Shown piece by piece: positions 53,691-63,932 of a DNA stretch of 64,000 nucleotides; the stretch's first letter is position 1; each line of letters starts with the position of its first letter. The notes below the pieces were generated by a model. That model saw only the letters and a list, made by a program, of their open reading frames with translations. It searched no databases and was not told the origin of the DNA. This DNA comes from CAWEQO01 sp963811225 (GTDB lineage Bacteria > Chloroflexota > Anaerolineae > Anaerolineales > Anaerolineaceae), in contig CAWEQO010000002.1 in the NCBI GenBank assembly GCA_963811225.1, forward strand, positions 124,001 to 188,000, written 5' to 3'. The position numbers and the translations under genes were made by a program.

Positions 53691-54641
53691 ATGGCAGTCG
53701 AACTCGAAACGATGAAAAATTTTGAGCCTGTAAAAGATTACCGCGCCAACAGTCTTTGGCGGCTGACTCTGCGGCGCTTGTTCCGCCAGAGCAACGCGGT
53801 TGCCGGCGGCGTGATCCTCGGTATCCTCATCCTGGTCGCCATCTTTGCGCCGTTGATCGCACCTTACGACCCGATCCAGGTGTTGATTGGGGTCGAGCCT
53901 GTTACGCGCCGCGAGGCCCCCTGCATCCACGCGCTCGGCTGCCCGGCCGATCAGCCCCAGCACATCATGGGCATCGACGGCAACTTCCGCGACGTGTTCA
54001 GCCGGGTGATTTACGGCGCGCGCATTTCTCTGACGGTCGGCTTTGCGGCCGTCTCCTTCGCCATCACCTTGGGAACCCTGTTGGGCGCCCTGGCCGGGTA
54101 CCTGGGGGGCTGGCCCGACAATCTCATCATGCGTGTCCTGGATGTGTTGATGGCCTTTCCATCCTTATTGTTAGCGATCGCCATCGTATCGGTGCTCGGT
54201 CCGGGTGTTTCCAACGCCCTACTGGCGATTGCGATTGTGACCATCCCGGCCTATGCCCGCGTGGTGCGCGCCAGTGTGCTCTCGGTCAAAGAGAACCCCT
54301 ACGTGGCGGCTTCGCGCGCCCTGGGCGGCAGTCACATGCACATCCTGTTCCGCCGCATTTTGCCGAACGCAATCCCGCCCTTGATCGTGCAGGGCACGCT
54401 CGGCATCGCCGGCGCCATCCTCGATATTGCCGCCCTGTCCTTCCTTGGCCTGGGCGCCCAGCCACCGCAGCCGGAATGGGGCACCATGTTGGGTACCGAG
54501 CGCAATCAGATATTCACGGCTCCGCATCTGGTTTTCTTCCCCGGCATCGCCATCATGGTCACCGTGCTGGCCTTCAACCTGCTGGGCGACGGCCTGCGCG
54601 ACGCCATTGACCCACGCCTGAACCAGGCTAAAGGTTCATAG
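53691..54641 (+). CDS. ABC transporter permease, DppC type (second operon)
   Basis: 316 residues. N-terminal cytoplasmic part, helix GVILGILILVAIFAPLIAPY, HIMGIDGNFRDVFSRVIYGAR at about 85-105 (the OppC signature, with a variant Cys-containing insert just before), and the EAA loop NPYVAASRALGGSHMHILFRRILPN. The ATG at 53691 has GGAG upstream and is six bases after the preceding stop. The next ATPase gene starts two bases after this stop. Confidence 0.93.
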   Translation: MAVELETMKNFEPVKDYRANSLWRLTLRRLFRQSNAVAGGVILGILILVAIFAPLIAPYDPIQVLIGVEPVTRREAPCIHALGCPADQPQHIMGIDGNFRDVFSRVIYGARISLTVGFAAVSFAITLGTLLGALAGYLGGWPDNLIMRVLDVLMAFPSLLLAIAIVSVLGPGVSNALLAIAIVTIPAYARVVRASVLSVKENPYVAASRALGGSHMHILFRRILPNAIPPLIVQGTLGIAGAILDIAALSFLGLGAQPPQPEWGTMLGTERNQIFTAPHLVFFPGIAIMVTVLAFNLLGDGLRDAIDPRLNQAKGS

Positions 54642-54642
54642 A

Positions 54643-55745
54643 ATGGAGCCAGGCATGGAACACCATACATCAGAAATGTTATTGCAGATCCAAAATTTAA
54701 AAACCTATTTCTACACCGACGACGGGGTGGTTAAAGCCGTCGACGGTGTAGATTTCGAAGTGGGCCGCGGCGAAGTGCTCGGCCTGGTCGGTGAATCGGG
54801 CTGCGGCAAGAGCGTGACCTCTTTCTCGGTCCTGCGCCTGGTGGACTCGCCCGGACGTATCGTGGACGGGAAGGTGTTCTTCGAAGGCCGCAACCTGCTG
54901 GAGATGGACGAGAAAGAAATGACCAAGGTGCGCGGCAACCAGATCTCGATGATCTTCCAGCAGCCGCAGAGCAGCCTCAATCCGGTGTTCACGGTCGGCG
55001 ACCAGGTGGTCGAAGTCCTGCGGATCCACAGCAATATGAGCAAAGAAGACGCCTGGAAACGCGCGGTCGAGCTGTTCCGGCTGGTTGGCATCCCCGACGC
55101 CGAGAAGAAAGCTAAGACCTACCCGCACGAGATGTCGGGCGGGCAAGCCCAGCGCATCATGATTGCCATGGCGCTGGCCCTCAACCCGATGCTGTTGATC
55201 GCCGACGAGCCCACCACCGCACTCGACGTGACCATCCAGGCTCAGATCCTCGACCTGATGCGCGACCTGCGCAACCGCCTGAACACCTCGGTCATTTTGA
55301 TCACCCACGATCTGGGCGTGATCGCCGAGATGGCCGACCGGGTGGCGGTGATGTACGCCGGGCAGATCATCGAAGAGGCCGGCGTGGTGGAGCTGTTCGA
55401 GAAGCCGCTGCACCCCTACACCCAGGGGCTGATCGCCTCGGTGCCGGTGCTGGGTGAGGTCAAAGACGAGCTGGACACCATCCATGGCAGCGTACCCGAC
55501 CTGATCGACATGCCCCCCGGCTGCCGGTTTGCCCCACGCTGTGAGGCGCGCGAGAAGTATTCCCTGGGGATCTGCTCGCAGAAAGAGCCCAACCTGATCC
55601 AAACCGGCAAGGGCCACAAGGTGCGCTGCTGGCTGTATCAGGACGATCCCGAGCTGGGCTTCAAGGCTCCGCTGGATTACAGTAAGCCGCCGGAAGCCCC
55701 GGACCTGCCGCAAGAACCAAACATCGAACCAGAAGGAGGCAGGTC

Positions 55746-55749
<4 letters not shown>
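54643..55749 (+). CDS. ABC transporter ATP-binding protein, DppD type (second operon)
   Basis: 368 residues, complete, in contrast with its frameshifted counterpart. Walker A GESGCGKSVTSF, Q-loop MIFQQPQSSLNPVF, signature MSGGQAQRIMIAMAL, Walker B LLIADEPTTALD, H-loop LITHDLG, and the peptide-transporter C domain with MPPGCRFAPRCEAREKYSLGIC. A second in-frame ATG at 54655 has GGAG six bases before it and is an equally good start. It overlaps the next gene by four bases. Confidence 0.95.
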
Positions 55750-56744
<995 letters not shown>

Positions 56745-56762
56745 GAACAGGGCTTAGAGATG

Positions 56763-56800
56763 AAAGAGTGGAGAGCCGTACAGCTCTCCACTCTTTTCTA
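56763..56800 (+). terminator. Terminator of the second importer operon
   Basis: Stem AAAGAGTGGAGAGC/GCTCTCCACTCTTT (14 pairs) around CGTACA, then TTCTATTTGG. Confidence 0.8.
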
Positions 56801-56816
56801 TTTGGGTGAGCAAGGG

Positions 56817-58057
56817 TTACTGTAAGGGAACCAGCAGGGTATAAATCGCCTGGTAGGACCAGTGGTGGATGCCGGAGATGACATGGATGCGCGTGTCGAG
56901 CGGAACCACAACCCGGCCGCCGGGGGGCACGGGCGAACTGGTGAGGCTGATCCAGGCGTCCTCTTGCGGATCGTACTGAACCATCGGCGGCCCCTCCAGG
57001 TAGACCGTCCCGGCCAGGACTGCGGCATAGGTCTTGCCCCGCGTATAGGGCATTGGCCCGCGCTGCTCCCATGCCGACGCATTGTCCCCGGCGCGAGCTG
57101 GGTAGAACACCAGCGCCTGATCCAGTGCGGCCTGTTCGCGCAGGCCGCCGAACACCAGCACCTTGCCCTCCAGGGCGGCCGCAGCGGCATACGAGCGCGG
57201 GCCGGGCAGCGTGGCTGCCTGCGACCAGGCGTCTTGGATGGGGTCGTAGGCGTAGACCTCGGCGTGATCCTGGATGCCGTCCGTGCCGCCGAACAGGTAC
57301 AGCCGGCCCTCGAAGGCAGCCAGGGCTGCGCCGGCCAGGGGCGCGGGCAGGGGTGCGCCGGATTCCCAACGGTCGAGGCGCGGGTCGTAGATGTCCAGGC
57401 GGTCGAGCGGCTTACCGTCCGCGCTCAGGCCGCCGGGGACGTAGATCTTCTCACCCAATACGGCCGCGTTTGCGCCGTAGGCCGCCACCGGGCGCGGGGC
57501 AAGGGACTGCCAGGTATCCTGGGCGGGGGAGAAGCGCAAGGTCTGATCCAGCGCCTGCTGCTCGCTTTCTCCGCCGATGACGTAGATGCTGCCTTCGTAA
57601 GCGACGGCGGCCGGATCGACGCCGCCCTGAGGCAGGCTGGCGCGGATTTCCCAGCGGCTGGTGAGGGTGGAGATGGGCTCCAGGGGTCGGCTGCACAGTT
57701 TTACCGGGCAGAAAGCTCAGGGATACGGCCAGGGCCAGGACGAACAAGACGGCGACCAGGGCCAGGAGGGCCGGCCGCGGTTTGGGTTTGGAAGCGTGCT
57801 GAGGGCTGGGAGCCGGAGCGAGGGACAAGACCGGGCACGGGCGGCGCAGGCGGCGCGGACAGACCGTGTTCGAGCGCGTACAGCGTCGCGGCCGTGCGGG
57901 TCGGCGCGTCGATCTTGGCGAAGATATTGCGCAGATGCACCTTGACGGTGTTGGGGCTGATGCCCAGATGCTGGGCGATCGCTTTGTTACTGGCCCCCGT
58001 CGCAACCTGTTGAAGGATTTCGAGCTCGCGCTCGGACAATGAAGGGTCGGCTGGCAT
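56817..58057 (-). CDS. LuxR-type HTH protein with a membrane helix and Kelch repeats, frameshifted twice
   Basis: The start at 58057 begins a NarL/LuxR HTH: LSERELEILQQVATGASN and KAIAQHLGISPNTVKVHLRN (residues 7-45). In a second frame comes a membrane helix (LLALVAVLFVLALAVSLSFL), and in a third a Kelch-repeat domain: WESGAPLPAPLAGAALAAF, LYLFGGTDGIQDHAEVYAYDP, PRSYAAAAALEGKVLVFGG. The frame changes near 57790-57840 and at about 57675. With one base removed at each, the pieces join in register. Such HTH-TM-Kelch proteins are known in Chloroflexota; their signal is unknown. It may be a membrane-bound DNA-binding sensor with an outside Kelch propeller. Confidence 0.8.
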
Positions 58058-58240
58058 GTTGAATCCATTATAGCGGGTTGAAGGGTAGCGGGAGTTCAGC
58101 GCAGATAACGAAAGTGTTAAGGGGGAGAGTGGAGAGTAGAGAATGGACAGTCCGTCTGGTTTGCAAAGGCCGCTTCAACCCGATTGTAGTGGTCTCCCAT
58201 TCCCCAGGCGCGTTACCTGGAAAACCACGCCGATTTCCGA

Positions 58241-58306
58241 GTACCAGTACGCGGCCAATAATCGCGTACTGGTACGTATTGACTCCGTTCACCAGATTTG
58301 TATAAT
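58241..58306 (+). promoter_or_regulatory. Promoter with adjacent 13-bp inverted repeat (operator candidate)
   Basis: -35 TTGACT (58279-58284), 16-base spacer, -10 TATAAT (58301-58306). Just upstream the arms GTACCAGTACGCG (58241-58253) and CGCGTACTGGTAC (58263-58275) are perfectly complementary, ending four bases before the -35. This is a standard activator/repressor layout. The downstream gene is the PxKF surface protein, with a leader of about 265 bases; the 58058-58578 gap holds nothing else recognised. Confidence 0.65.
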
Positions 58307-58578
58307 CAAGTTGTAATATCCAGACATGCGACAATTGAGTGTGCAACAACAGGCGGTATTGATCCGCGCGCTGTGGTGGTCGCTGAGGCCTTATCCATGG
58401 CAAAGCGCACGGGGAGCCAATAGCGAAACCGGCCTGAGATGGTCGGTTGTTAATTTAAATGGAGGGGGTCCATCGCTAAATTTCTCAAAGATAAATTTTA
58501 TCTGTTTGGCCCCGGGCGACCGGGTATGCAAGGCTAAGAATATTTCAATCAGATTTACCAGACTCTTTGGAGGAAAAA

Positions 58579-60330
58579 ATGAATACGAAACGAAAAGTGT
58601 GGTTCGGTTTGACGTTAGCGGTGTTGTTCACGATGCTGGTGTCGACGATGGCGTTTGCGGATGACATTAGCAACACCTTGGATGCAACTGTTGATGCTGA
58701 GGCAGAAGTCATGCCATTGAATGTTGGAGGTGCAAACGGAACAACAGAGATTTACTTAATCGAAGCCAAAGATGATGGTAAAAACGGCTGTAACTTGCAA
58801 AACACCACAGAATATGTCACGTTTTCTGTGACTTCAGACGATCCATCTGTTGCCTCTGTTTCACCATCATCCATTACATTTAATAATTGCAGTGATCGTT
58901 TTACCCTTACTGTAACACCAATATTAAAAGGTTCCGCCAGAATCTCATTGGCTCAAACAGCGATCAGCGTTGACAAGGGTACATTTAATGCGACTGGAGC
59001 AACCTTTGATGTTAATGTTAGTAATTCATCAAACACAGCACCTTCGCTTGAAATAACTGGGGTAACGGGTGGAGAAGACTACGAAATTGGATCAGTACCG
59101 GCTGCTACTTGCAATGTAACAGATGCCGAGGATGGTAACTCCTCCTTTGCAGCGACCCTTTCTGGGTCCCTGGATGCTTATGGTCTGGGTGAACAGACTG
59201 CTTCCTGCTCATACACAGATGCTGGCGGGTTGACGGCTTCTGCCAGCGTCACGTACACCATTGTTGATACCACTGCGCCTGTGATCGCCTTCGTCAGCCG
59301 GACGCCAGACGCAAACGGAAATGGCTGGAACAACAGCGACGTGACCGTGAACTGGACGTGCACCGACAGCGGTTCGGGCGTGGTGAGTCAGAAGGTAGAG
59401 GTAATATTGGACGAAGAGGGGGCTAATCAGTCAGCTGAGGGCACTTGCGAGGACCACGCTGGCAATACCGCTTCGGACACGCAGACTGGCATCAGCATCG
59501 ACAAGACAGCCCCGACGATTGTAGCATCGATCAAGTCTGGCACACTCGGCAACAACAACTGGTATGTCTCTAATGTAGTCGTCGAATTCACCTGCTATGA
59601 TGCCACTTCCGGAATCCCTGCTGACACTTGCCCTGATGATCAGACTTTGAACACAGAAGGCTCAGAAGTGAAATCAACGGCAAAAACAGTAACGGATGCG
59701 GCTGGCAATGTCAGCGACCTGAGCAACGTGGTCACGGTCAACATCGACAAGACTGCCCCATCTGTTTCTTTGGTCGATGGCCCTGTGGATGGTGGAACCT
59801 ACTATTTTGGTTTCGTCCCGGCTGAACCTACCTGCTCGGCAAGCGATAATCTCTCCGGGCTTGACGGCGCTTGCTCGGTCTCAGGTTACAACAATACAGT
59901 CGGCAGCCATACCGTGACCGCGACCGCAACCGATAAAGCGGGCAACAGCGCTTCGGTTTCTGCCACCTACGATGTTTTAGCCTGGTCTCTCAACGGCTTC
60001 TACCAGCCGGTGGATATGGGCGGCGTGTTCAACAGAGTCAAGGGCGGTTCGACCGTACCGCTGAAATTCGAAATCTTTGCTGGTTCGACGGAGTTGACAT
60101 CCACGGATAATGTGAAATCCCTTGCAGTCAAGAGTGTGAACTGTTCGACAAGTTCACAGATTGAGGATATTGAGATGACCGCTACCGGAGGAACGAGCCT
60201 GCGGTACGACGTAACCGGTGGCCAGTTTATCTACAACTGGCAAACACCGAAAAAACCGGGGTATTGCTACAGTGTCACGATGACCACGCAGGATGGTTCT
60301 GCTCTCACGGCTAACTTTACGCTGAAGTAG
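58579..60330 (+). CDS. Secreted Ig-like surface protein with a C-terminal PxKF domain
   Basis: 583 residues. Signal peptide KVWFGLTLAVLFTMLVSTMAFA; the mature part starts at DDIS. Three to four Ig/HYR-like modules carry paired cysteines and repeated phrases (APSLEITGV, VDTTAPVIAFVSRTPDANGN, SIDKTAPTIVASIKSG, VNIDKTAPSVSLVDGP). The last 110 residues are the PxKF domain: LNGFYQPVDMG, RVKGGSTVPLKFEIF and GQFIYNWQTPKKPGYCYSV. Lower in GC and richer in Asn/Ser/Thr than its neighbours. It is likely a surface adhesin or S-layer-type protein. GGAGGA precedes ATG 58579. Confidence 0.9.
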   Translation: MNTKRKVWFGLTLAVLFTMLVSTMAFADDISNTLDATVDAEAEVMPLNVGGANGTTEIYLIEAKDDGKNGCNLQNTTEYVTFSVTSDDPSVASVSPSSITFNNCSDRFTLTVTPILKGSARISLAQTAISVDKGTFNATGATFDVNVSNSSNTAPSLEITGVTGGEDYEIGSVPAATCNVTDAEDGNSSFAATLSGSLDAYGLGEQTASCSYTDAGGLTASASVTYTIVDTTAPVIAFVSRTPDANGNGWNNSDVTVNWTCTDSGSGVVSQKVEVILDEEGANQSAEGTCEDHAGNTASDTQTGISIDKTAPTIVASIKSGTLGNNNWYVSNVVVEFTCYDATSGIPADTCPDDQTLNTEGSEVKSTAKTVTDAAGNVSDLSNVVTVNIDKTAPSVSLVDGPVDGGTYYFGFVPAEPTCSASDNLSGLDGACSVSGYNNTVGSHTVTATATDKAGNSASVSATYDVLAWSLNGFYQPVDMGGVFNRVKGGSTVPLKFEIFAGSTELTSTDNVKSLAVKSVNCSTSSQIEDIEMTATGGTSLRYDVTGGQFIYNWQTPKKPGYCYSVTMTTQDGSALTANFTLK

Positions 60331-60365
60331 CCTGATAACTCGTAACAGTTGCAAGATAGTTAAGC

Positions 60366-60399
60366 AAGCGCCCCAGGGGTTTCTGGGGCGCTTGTTTTT
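60366..60399 (+). terminator. Terminator of the PxKF protein gene
   Basis: Stem AAGCGCCCCAG/CTGGGGCGCTT around GGGTTT, then GTTTTTC. An intrinsic terminator. Confidence 0.88.
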
Positions 60400-60413
60400 C
60401 TGTTAGTCTTCTC

Positions 60414-61409
60414 TTAGTAAAAGATATCGGTGCTGAAAGATATCACCTTTATCCTGGCAGTCTCTTTGGGCGGGTTCGCAAATACAACCGTGAACCTCAC
60501 CCGCTGTCCAGGAACGATCTCCAAGGGCAGCGCCGGCTCGATGGACTGCGGCGTTTGAGGCTGGCCCTCCCCTTCGGCCAGGGTAATATCCCCCGTGTTC
60601 ACTTGTTCCGGCTGGCTGCCGTTGTTGGCGATCGCTACGATTACCATCAGGCTCGAGCTGTCCGAGGAGAGGGTGATATCCAAAAGCTCCAGGTCGGGGA
60701 ATGTGCCGAGGGCGGCAGTCTCTAGCACCTGCTCTTCTGCCGGCGCTGCGGTGATATCCGCTGTTATCGGCGCGCCCGGCCTCACCCCATTCACCACAAA
60801 CCCATCCGGCCCGGGCACGAACACGCGCAGGCCGTACCCGGTCGCCTCCAGCAGCGCAGTCGCGTCGACCGGCCCGGGCTCGACCGAGCCGACCACAAAG
60901 TCCTCCTGGCTGCAGTCGGCCCACACCACTTGCAAGGCGTCTCCGGACTGCAGCGAACGCTCCAGCGCCAGGTTCTGCCGCACGGCTCCCAGCCCGAACA
61001 CGTAGCCGCCGACCGATCCGGTCACCCAGTAGGCGCTGCCCGGGTCGGAGGGGACACTTACGCCGCCATCCGCGTCAGGTTCCAGTTCCCGGATGGCGTA
61101 CACCGTCGTGCCGGCGGTCAACCTGGGCTCTTTGCACGGCAAGCTCACCGCCGGGTTGGGAGCGGCAGAAGGCGCCTCCACCGCCACCTGCTGCTCGACG
61201 GCCCCCGGCGAGGTTGCGGCGGGCGCAGGCAGCGTCGTCTCGGCTATGATTGCGCGCGGCGCGGTGGCGCTGACGAACACCACGAACCCGCCGACCATGC
61301 ACACGAACAGCACCACCAGCGCGAACAGGATGATGAACTGGTTGACGCGGTTGCTGATAAATTCGTTGAAATGGAGGGAAGCGAGCGCTGTTTTGATCCG
61401 GTCTATCAT
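60414..61409 (-). CDS. Membrane-anchored protein of unknown function
   Basis: 331 residues. A cytoplasmic Lys/Arg start is followed by one membrane helix (VNQFIILFALVVLFVCMVGG, about 22-45), then an Ala/Pro/Thr linker to about 85. The outside part has two beta-rich regions: EPRLTAGTTVYAIRELEPD with LQVVWADCSQEDFVVG, and the last 90 residues LELLDITLSSDSSSLMVIVAI and NGSQPEQVNTGDITL, then QRVRFTVVFANPP, which resembles DUF4352-like/Ig-type telokinin domains. Not recognised further. It converges with the PxKF gene, with its stop after that gene's terminator. Confidence 0.75.
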   Translation of the reverse strand: MIDRIKTALASLHFNEFISNRVNQFIILFALVVLFVCMVGGFVVFVSATAPRAIIAETTLPAPAATSPGAVEQQVAVEAPSAAPNPAVSLPCKEPRLTAGTTVYAIRELEPDADGGVSVPSDPGSAYWVTGSVGGYVFGLGAVRQNLALERSLQSGDALQVVWADCSQEDFVVGSVEPGPVDATALLEATGYGLRVFVPGPDGFVVNGVRPGAPITADITAAPAEEQVLETAALGTFPDLELLDITLSSDSSSLMVIVAIANNGSQPEQVNTGDITLAEGEGQPQTPQSIEPALPLEIVPGQRVRFTVVFANPPKETARIKVISFSTDIFY

Positions 61410-61589
61410 GGGGGTCGCTCCTTGTGGATTAGCCCAGCTGTTTCTCGGGGATGGGAGATGACTGCTCTATGCAGAGTATACATCGATTGACTTAAATCGG
61501 GTGTACAATTTCCTCGGCTTGCGCTGGTCCCTTGTGGACAGTCGCGCATCGTTCTAGCATTCCTACCCATTCATTTACAGGAGCCGTTC

Positions 61590-62012
61590 ATGAAAACCTT
61601 TACCACCCACCGCCTGGTTAAAAGCGAGGACCTGAACCACCACGGCACGCTGTTCGCCGGGCGTGGGGCGTCCTGGTTCGTCGAATTGGGATTTGTAGCC
61701 GCGGCCAGTATGACCCGGCCCGAGAATATCGTATGCTTGCAGATCCACGGAATGACCTTCAGCCGTCCCGTGCACCCGGGCGAGCTGGTTTGTTACGAGA
61801 GCAGCATCGTGTATGCCGGGCGCACCAAGCTGGTGGCCTACGTGCGGGTGGAAGCCAGCGAGCATCAGATCCTGGAAGGCTTTATCACCTTCGTCAACGT
61901 CGACGCCAACGGCAAGCCCCTGCCGCACGGCAAAGTGGTCGAGCCGGCCACGCCGGGGGAAGCGGAGCTGCAGGCGCGCGCCAAGGCGCTCTTTGCACCG
62001 AAGAAGGGTTGA
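61590..62012 (+). CDS. Hotdog-fold acyl-CoA thioesterase (YciA/BACH type)
   Basis: 140 residues; the single hotdog domain has LVKSEDLNHHGTLFAGRGAS (about 9-28), with the Asn/His/Gly motif and a following catalytic acidic residue, then QIHGMTFSRPVHPGELV and SIVYAGRTKLVAYVRVE, which match YciA-type thioesterases. It hydrolyses acyl-CoA to a free acid. AGGAG precedes the ATG. Single gene; a repeat tract and a terminator follow. Confidence 0.9.
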   Translation: MKTFTTHRLVKSEDLNHHGTLFAGRGASWFVELGFVAAASMTRPENIVCLQIHGMTFSRPVHPGELVCYESSIVYAGRTKLVAYVRVEASEHQILEGFITFVNVDANGKPLPHGKVVEPATPGEAELQARAKALFAPKKG

Positions 62013-62013
62013 T

Positions 62014-62113
62014 TGGGGAGTGGGGAGCAGGGATTGGGCAATTAGGCAATTGGGGATTAGGGATCAGTGATCAATTCGCCCAATTGCCAAATCCCTACTC
62101 CCCTCCCCCCTTA
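62014..62113. repeat. GGGGATTAGGG / CAATTGGGC inverted repeat tract
   Basis: Words such as GGGGAGTGGGGAGCAGGG, GGCAATTAGGCAATTGGGG and, at the right side, CGCCCAATTGCC and TCCCTACTCCCC face each other around GATCAGTGATC. It resembles the tract at 32900-32961. Confidence 0.7.
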
Positions 62114-62118
62114 AATTG

Positions 62119-62146
62119 AAACACCCGGTCTTTCAACCGGATGTTT
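62119..62146 (+). terminator. Hairpin after the thioesterase gene
   Basis: AAACACCCGGT/ACCGGATGTTT pair over 11 bases with one mismatch around CTTTCA, followed by GATAAAAG. It probably ends the thioesterase transcript. The remaining 62147-62255 show nothing recognisable. Confidence 0.5.
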
Positions 62147-62255
62147 GATAAAAGGGCATTATGTGCGGATATACCGTTAGGATCGGCTGTCACCCCCATT
62201 TTTGCTACCGATAAAGCTCTTCACATCGGCTGCCCTTAGCCTGCAAATGGATGCC

Positions 62256-62975
62256 TTAATCGTCGATGCTGCTGTCGACCTTCTCGGTGCGGGCTCTGAC
62301 CGCTTTGGCGACCTGGTCGTTCAGCATCTTCCAAATTTGCGGTCGCGAACGCTCGCATTCCTCCAACGCCTGATGGATCGGGCGGACGTCTTCCCTGGCC
62401 AGCAGTTCGGCGGTGCGCTGCGGGAAGGTGTACGAGCGGCTGGAGAAGACGAACAGCACCTTCTTCTCCTCAGTGCCCAGCAGGCCGCGCCGGCTCAGTC
62501 CCTGCTGCACCATGGCGATCACCTCGTCCCAGGGGTTCGAAACCTCACGGCCCATCCACTGGTACACGAAGTTGTACACTTCATGGCGGTTCTTGTCGGC
62601 CTTCAACTGCGGCGCCCGGCGGCACAGCTCGGATTCCAGTGTGCCTTGCGGCCAGGTGAAGCTTTGCCCGGAAGGCTCCAGGTACAGCGCATTGACCTTG
62701 CCCAGTCCCAGCAGGCCGCGCTTCTGGCGGATTTCCAGCCGGATGACCCCGCGCTGCTCGTTGGTCAGGATGGCTGCGGCCATCATCTGCTGGACCAGCC
62801 TGCTGCAGATCACCTCTTGCCCGTTGTGGATCAGCCGGGTGCGGTCGAGCAGCTTGCCCTTGGGCGAAAACTGTTCGCCGTGCAGCAGTACCAGCTCGCT
62901 AGGGGTGAAGACGATCTCATCGGTGTTCATCGCGCTGTCCTTGGGCGTCTCGACGGTATTTGCGTTTTCGTTCAT
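62256..62975 (-). CDS. Hypothetical protein
   Basis: 239 residues, not recognised with certainty. The N-terminal 25 residues are polar (NENANTVETPKDSA). A mainly helical core follows, with LVQQMMAAAILTNEQRGVIRL, EIRQKRGLLGLGKVNALYLEP and VYNFVYQWMGREVSNPW, which vaguely recalls GOLPH3/GPP34-like proteins but is not convincing. No signal peptide or membrane helix. The ATG at 62975 follows AGGA. A single gene between repeats and the CBS gene. Confidence 0.65.
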   Translation of the reverse strand: MNENANTVETPKDSAMNTDEIVFTPSELVLLHGEQFSPKGKLLDRTRLIHNGQEVICSRLVQQMMAAAILTNEQRGVIRLEIRQKRGLLGLGKVNALYLEPSGQSFTWPQGTLESELCRRAPQLKADKNRHEVYNFVYQWMGREVSNPWDEVIAMVQQGLSRRGLLGTEEKKVLFVFSSRSYTFPQRTAELLAREDVRPIHQALEECERSRPQIWKMLNDQVAKAVRARTEKVDSSIDD

Positions 62976-63086
62976 CTGCTGAAATCCTTCTCTATTGTAC
63001 GGTTCTCAGGGCCGGGGAGCAAGGATGAATACAGGGTCACCCCCGGGTGATTCTGGACGAGTCCCTGTAAGTATACTTTTAAATGA

Positions 63087-63118
63087 CACAGCGGCGAGAG
63101 AGCTCCCTCGCCGCTGTG
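63087..63118 (-). terminator. Hairpin after the CBS gene
   Basis: CACAGCGGCGAG and CTCGCCGCTGTG pair perfectly over 12 bases around 8 bases; the minus-strand continuation TCATTTAAAAG is only weakly T-rich. Confidence 0.6.
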
Positions 63119-63140
63119 CCATCCGCTCCGCTGCCAAAAC

Positions 63141-63572
63141 CTACTTGCCGATCATGCGCCCTTCCAGATTTTTGATGGTCTGGCGCTGCTGATAAATGAC
63201 GTCTTTGATCACATCGCCGATCGAGATCACGCCGATCAGCCGGTCGTTTTCCATGACCGGCAGGTGGCGAATGTGCCGGGCGGTCATCGTCTCCATGCAT
63301 TCATTGACGGTTTGGTCGGGGTGGATGGTGTACACGTGGCTGGTCATGATGTCACGTACCGTGGTCTCTTTAGACGATTTGTTTTGCAGGATCACCTTGC
63401 GAGCGTAGTCACGCTCGGAGAGGATCCCCACCAGCTTATCGCCTTCCATCACCAACAGCGCGCCGACATCTTTAGACTGCATCAAGCGCAGTGCGTCATA
63501 TACGGTTGCGTCTGGAGAAACCGTCCAGACATCTGTACCCTTAATTTGCAGGATATGTCGAATCGTGTTCAT
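63141..63572 (-). CDS. CBS-domain pair protein
   Basis: 143 residues made of two CBS motifs: VSPDATVYDALRLMQSKDVG and ALLVMEGDKLVGILSERDYA (about 19-60), then VYTIHPDQTVNECMETMTARH and HLPVMENDRLIGVISIGDVIK (about 80-122). Paired CBS domains bind adenosine nucleotides and regulate other proteins; this stand-alone type resembles Hrp1-like proteins. AGGAGGG precedes the ATG at 63572. Single gene; target unknown. Confidence 0.92.
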   Translation of the reverse strand: MNTIRHILQIKGTDVWTVSPDATVYDALRLMQSKDVGALLVMEGDKLVGILSERDYARKVILQNKSSKETTVRDIMTSHVYTIHPDQTVNECMETMTARHIRHLPVMENDRLIGVISIGDVIKDVIYQQRQTIKNLEGRMIGK

Positions 63573-63932
63573 GCTACCCTCCTGTAACAATGCCGGCTGA
63601 ACAAGGAGTGTTCAAAAAGAACTGTTTTGTGCGCTGCGGGTCCGCTCACAAAACAGCGCTTTTGGATACTCGATAAAAAGATTGTATCTCAGGTTAGAGG
63701 CAAATGCAAATCGGGCGATTGGGCAATTGGGTGATTGTGGGCCTGATATTGGGGTGATTTGGGCCGTGTTTGCGCTAATTACAGGCCTGTGGGCCCGGCT
63801 CTCCTTACATTCCTGCAAATAATACCAATGGATTATTGCCTTTCTCGGCCGGTTCCTTTAATCTGGAGGCAAGCTTTTCAGCTTCCCGGTCATTCCGGCT
63901 TCATCTTATTAAAGGGAAAGGGAGAGCATCCT
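63573..63932. other. Gene-free leader region before the last gene
   Basis: Holds an inverted repeat CTGTTTTGTG/CACAAAACAG (about 63622-63656), the GGGCGATTGGGCAATTGGG repeat word (63714-63731) and a set of pairable stretches (CCGGC/GCCGG and AATAAT/ATTATT around 63795-63855). No gene or known RNA was recognised. Confidence 0.45.

Noticed and set aside
58441..58566. Cyclic-di-GMP riboswitch in the leader of the PxKF gene
   Set aside because: A GCAAGGCTAAG stretch looks faintly similar to the GEMM family, but the conserved tetraloop and GGCAAACC elements are missing.
58326..58664. ORF just after the promoter at 58279-58306
   Set aside because: Overlaps the signal peptide of the PxKF protein in another frame, has no ribosome site and no recognisable sequence.
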